A stretch of DNA of 17,140 bases from DTJG01 sp964532995. Lineage in GTDB: Bacteria; Ratteibacteria; UBA8468; B48-G9; DTJG01. Below, piece by piece: positions 15,450 through 17,140 of the stretch. Within the stretch, counting starts at the first letter, position 1; each line of letters opens with the position of its first letter. Position numbers and translations under genes: made by a program. The stretch covers positions 1 to 17,140 of the forward strand of contig CAZHJN010000037.1 in NCBI GenBank assembly GCA_964532995.1. The letters are read 5' to 3'. The notes beneath the pieces are model-generated. The model ran no database searches. It saw only the letters and a program-made list of their open reading frames with translations, and was not told the DNA's origin.

Positions 15450-16157
15450 ATGAAGAAAGGATTTACTCTCATAGAACTTCTTGTGGTAATCGCTATCATA
15501 GCGATTCTTGCGGCAATGCTTCTTCCGGTGCTTTCAAGGGCAAGAGAGAATGCTCGTCGCGCTGTGTGTATGTCAAACCTGAAGCAGATTGGTCTTGCTC
15601 TGAAGATGTACGCACAGGACTATGACGAATTCTTCCCGACCAGTTCAACCGGTTATGTTGTTTCTGGAACCAGTAATGAGGCAAGTTTTGCATTCAGTCT
15701 GCTGCTTGGAAGACTTCATGGAACAGACATTACTACAAACGCCTATACAAAGCCATGTCCAAATTACCTGAAGAATACAGAAATGCTGGTCTGTCCGAGT
15801 TCAAATGATGTGAAGTACACTGTGGATCCAGAAGATGTAAATCAGGTTTTTGCTCCTTCTTATACCCGGAGTGCCGGAAACTGTTCATATGCCTATGCAC
15901 AGGCTCTTGATGAAAAAGTTCTGCCTGAATCGGTTCTGGTTTGCGACAAGGTGTATCAGGAAGGAGATCATCAAGTGTGGACAGTTGGAAATGCTTATGT
16001 AACTGATGCAAACGACAACCATGGCAAAGATGGTATCAATGTGCTTTATGTCGGTGGGAATGTTGCCTGGGTGGCATCTAACGCGAGAGGAACAACAACA
16101 ACTGGATACCTACCCGGTGAAAAAATTCCAAACCTTGGTAGAATAGCTAATCCTTAA
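15450..16157 (+). CDS. Type IV prepilin-like protein, paralogue 1 (N-methylation motif, KDG-x-NVLY C-terminus)
   Basis: This 235-aa class III-signal pilin or pseudopilin has the leader MKKG, cleavage between G4 and F5, and Glu at mature position 5 (E9, FTLIELLVVIAIIAIL). The helix continues through 'RARENARRAVCMSNLKQIGLALKMYAQDY', common in the large family of prepilin-type proteins with an H-X9-DG-like C-terminus. Cysteines occur at 40, 103, 115, 145 and 165, with 'YLKNTEMLVCPSS' (106-118). The C-terminal segment NDNHGKDGINVLYVGGNVAW (188-207) resembles the H-X9-DG motif but has one extra residue and no final Asp. The ATG is chosen by its strong ribosome binding site. It is the first of at least three paralogues under two strong promoters and is likely an abundant filament subunit; its exact role is unknown. 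Confidence 0.92.
   Translation: MKKGFTLIELLVVIAIIAILAAMLLPVLSRARENARRAVCMSNLKQIGLALKMYAQDYDEFFPTSSTGYVVSGTSNEASFAFSLLLGRLHGTDITTNAYTKPCPNYLKNTEMLVCPSSNDVKYTVDPEDVNQVFAPSYTRSAGNCSYAYAQALDEKVLPESVLVCDKVYQEGDHQVWTVGNAYVTDANDNHGKDGINVLYVGGNVAWVASNARGTTTTGYLPGEKIPNLGRIANP
15486..15508 (+). repeat. 23-base block identical in all three prepilin genes (copy 1)
   Basis: This block is identical base for base at 16243-16265 and 17004-17026, including three different isoleucine codons in the same order. Inside it, ATCGCTA and TAGCGAT (15489-15495 and 15499-15505) form a 7-bp inverted repeat around TCA. It encodes VIAIIAI in the pilin helix. Confidence 0.85.
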
Positions 16158-16189
16158 TATGACAGTGAGAATGTAGAATAAATGTAAAA

Positions 16190-16197
16190 GGGGGTGA
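16190..16197 (+). promoter_or_regulatory. Ribosome binding site of prepilin 2
   Basis: GGGGGTGA ends 6 bases before the ATG at 16204. The 46-base gap after prepilin 1 shows no terminator and no convincing -35/-10 pair, so prepilin 2 is probably read from the upstream tandem promoters. Confidence 0.7.
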
Positions 16198-16203
16198 AAA
16201 AGG

Positions 16204-16902
16204 ATGAAGAAAAAAGGGTTTACCCTGATAGAACTACTGGTTGTAATCGCTATCATAGCGATTCTCGCATCGATGCTTCTTCCTGTGCTTGCAAAAGCAA
16301 GAGAAAAAGCCCGTCGTGGTGTGTGTATGTCCAATTTGAAGCAGATAGGACTTGCCCTCAGGATGTATTCTCAGGACTACGATGAATCCTTCCCGTACAG
16401 AAGCGGTAACGTTGGTAATGAGCAGCTTTATGCCTGGTGCTTGCTCTTTGGAAGGGTTTATAACGTGGCAGGATCTGCCGGCAAGGTTGCTCCAAACTAT
16501 CTGAAGAATACGGGTATGATGGTCTGTCCGAGTTCAAAAGACATCAAATACACAGTTGACCCTGAAAATACTTCTGTCGCTTTTGCACCGACATTTTCTT
16601 CTGACCCGAATGTCAGAGGTCATTGTTCATATGCATACGGCTGCGCTCTTGATGAACAGACAAACATTGAATCAGTTCTTGCCGCTGACAGGGTTTCAGG
16701 AGAACTTAGTGGTGCTTCTGCAGCATGGGCATCTCCAGTCGTTGTAAGATCAGGTATGGACAACCACGACAAAGATGGTATAAATGTGTTATATGTCAGT
16801 GGAAGTGTGAACTGGGTTGGTGCCCAGGCAGATGGTACACTGCCATCTGATAATCTTGGTGGTGGTCAGGTGGGAAATGCAACTGGAATCAGAAACCCAT
16901 AA
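16204..16902 (+). CDS. Type IV prepilin-like protein, paralogue 2
   Basis: This 232-aa paralogue of the preceding gene has the leader MKKKG, cleavage between G5 and F6, and Glu at mature position 5 (E10). It shares 'RGVCMSNLKQIGLALRMYSQ', 'YLKNTGMMVCPSSKDIKYTV' (split at 99-118), 'HCSYAYG' (140-146) and the C-terminal NHDKDGINVLYVSGSVNW (187-204) with paralogue 1. The middle and extreme C-terminus diverge: the insert after YPYRSG differs and the tail is Gly-rich (218-228). Cysteines at 41, 79, 108, 141 and 147 partly match those of paralogue 1. The pattern fits tandem duplication followed by divergence of the surface-exposed part. It is likely co-transcribed with paralogue 1. Confidence 0.92.
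   Translation: MKKKGFTLIELLVVIAIIAILASMLLPVLAKAREKARRGVCMSNLKQIGLALRMYSQDYDESFPYRSGNVGNEQLYAWCLLFGRVYNVAGSAGKVAPNYLKNTGMMVCPSSKDIKYTVDPENTSVAFAPTFSSDPNVRGHCSYAYGCALDEQTNIESVLAADRVSGELSGASAAWASPVVVRSGMDNHDKDGINVLYVSGSVNWVGAQADGTLPSDNLGGGQVGNATGIRNP
16243..16265 (+). repeat. 23-base block identical in all three prepilin genes (copy 2)
   Basis: Same block as at 15486-15508, with the inverted repeat at 16246-16262. Neighbouring codons on both sides differ between copies, so the identity stands out from its surroundings. Confidence 0.85.
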
Positions 16903-16908
16903 TAATTG

Positions 16909-16917
16909 TGGTATAAT
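16909..16917 (+). promoter_or_regulatory. Extended -10 promoter for prepilin 3
   Basis: TGGTATAAT is a perfect extended -10 (TGn followed by TATAAT), 7 bases after the stop of prepilin 2. No recognisable -35 lies 16-18 bp upstream, which extended -10 promoters do not always need. Transcription would begin near 16924 and give a leader of about 41 bases before the ATG at 16965. Confidence 0.55.
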
Positions 16918-16947
16918 ATGAAGAGGAAAACAATGAAAAATAAGATG

Positions 16948-16958
16948 AAAGGAGGTGA
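16948..16958 (+). promoter_or_regulatory. Ribosome binding site of prepilin 3
   Basis: AAAGGAGGTGA is a near-complete complement of the 16S 3' end, placed 9 bases after GGAGG from the ATG at 16965. It supports that ATG over the in-phase-shifted ATG at 16933. Confidence 0.8.
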
Positions 16959-16964
16959 AAAAAG

Positions 16965-17140
16965 ATGAAGAGAAAAGGATTCACCCTCATAGAACTTCTG
17001 GTGGTAATCGCTATCATAGCGATTCTCGCAGCAATGTTGCTTCCGGCTCTGGCAAGAGCAAGAGAGCAGGCGAGAAGGAGTGTTTGTATAGCAAACCTGA
17101 AGCAGCTCGGTCTTGCTCTGAAGATGTATGCCCAGGACTA
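16965..17140 (+). CDS. Type IV prepilin-like protein, paralogue 3 (3' partial)
   Basis: Only the first 58 codons are in the window; the gene runs off the right edge. It has the leader MKRKG, cleavage between G5 and F6, Glu at mature position 5 (E10), and the family helix FTLIELLVVIAIIAILAAML. This continues as 'ARAREQARRSVCIANLKQLG' and 'LALKMYAQD', closely matching paralogues 1 and 2. It has its own extended -10 promoter and strong ribosome binding site. The rest of the protein, including any C-terminal KDG-x-NVLY segment, cannot be seen. Confidence 0.9.
   Translation, partial: MKRKGFTLIELLVVIAIIAILAAMLLPALARAREQARRSVCIANLKQLGLALKMYAQD
17004..17026 (+). repeat. 23-base block identical in all three prepilin genes (copy 3)
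   Basis: Same block as at 15486-15508 and 16243-16265, with the inverted repeat at 17007-17023. Copies are spaced 757 and 761 bases apart. Confidence 0.85.

Noticed and set aside
15441..15452. GTG at 15441 as the start of prepilin 1
   Set aside because: The GTG is part of the AAGGAGGTGAG Shine-Dalgarno sequence itself; the ATG at 15450 has ideal spacing.
16172..16179. TAGAAT as a -10 for prepilin 2
   Set aside because: No -35 lies at a suitable distance, and there is no proper extended -10 TG, so it was not called as a promoter.
1..17140. CRISPR array, tRNA/rRNA genes, insertion sequences or phage integrase
   Set aside because: No regularly spaced short repeats, tRNA-like folds, transposase or integrase motifs were seen on either strand. 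The only multi-copy DNA is the shared 5' part of the prepilin genes and the promoter duplication.

Overview
The window is a single-strand (+), tightly packed block of about 17 kb, almost entirely devoted to type II secretion (T2SS) and type IV pilus-like machinery. Two secretins, signal peptides and a GspE/F/G-M gene set point to a diderm (Gram-negative-type) bacterium. The coding style is moderately AT-rich with many AGA/AGG arginine codons. Prepilin paralogues with a C-terminal 'NH-x-KDG-x-NVLY' segment are familiar from PVC-group and related candidate phyla (Omnitrophota, Lentisphaerota and similar). That placement is an inference from protein style only; no rRNA or tRNA is present.

Layout: (1) 3-1334, a 5'-truncated inner-membrane PilP/GspC-like protein with an unusually long Lys/Glu/Ala-rich cytoplasmic arm. 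(2) 1379-3274, a secretin with an N-terminal TPR-like region. (3) 3353-4171, an exported HEAT-like protein with Ser/Thr/Gly linkers. (4) 4187-5743, a classical GspD secretin (N0-N1-N2-core). (5) 5727-8463, the GspE ATPase and GspF platform protein. (6) 8472-11225, the pseudopilins GspG, GspH, GspI, GspJ and GspK. (7) 11210-12962, the GspL- and GspM-like inner-membrane assembly proteins. (8) 12959-15346, polA, joined to gspM by an ATGA overlap. (9) 15347-17140, tandem sigma70-type promoters followed by at least three paralogous prepilin genes, the last cut by the window end.

Together, genes 1-7 would build an envelope-spanning machine: GspE powers pseudopilus assembly on GspF/L/M, the C-like protein links the inner membrane to a secretin, and the GspG-K pseudopilus works through GspD. 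No prepilin peptidase (GspO/PilD), PilM/N/O or pilotin is visible, so those must lie elsewhere. The three downstream prepilins have near-perfect Shine-Dalgarno sites and strong promoters, so they look like abundantly made pilus or pseudopilus subunits that share the assembly apparatus.

The main oddities are: gspH split by a -1 frameshift exactly at a run of nine T's; an inverted repeat sitting inside the second of two duplicated promoters ahead of the pilin array; the HEAT-like protein between two secretins; the cytoplasmic coiled-coil arm on the PilP/GspC-like protein; and polA, with a degenerate proofreading domain, placed as the last gene of the secretion operon. I see no mobile element, CRISPR array, RNA gene or clear rho-independent terminator. 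No gene-free stretch exceeds about 110 bases.
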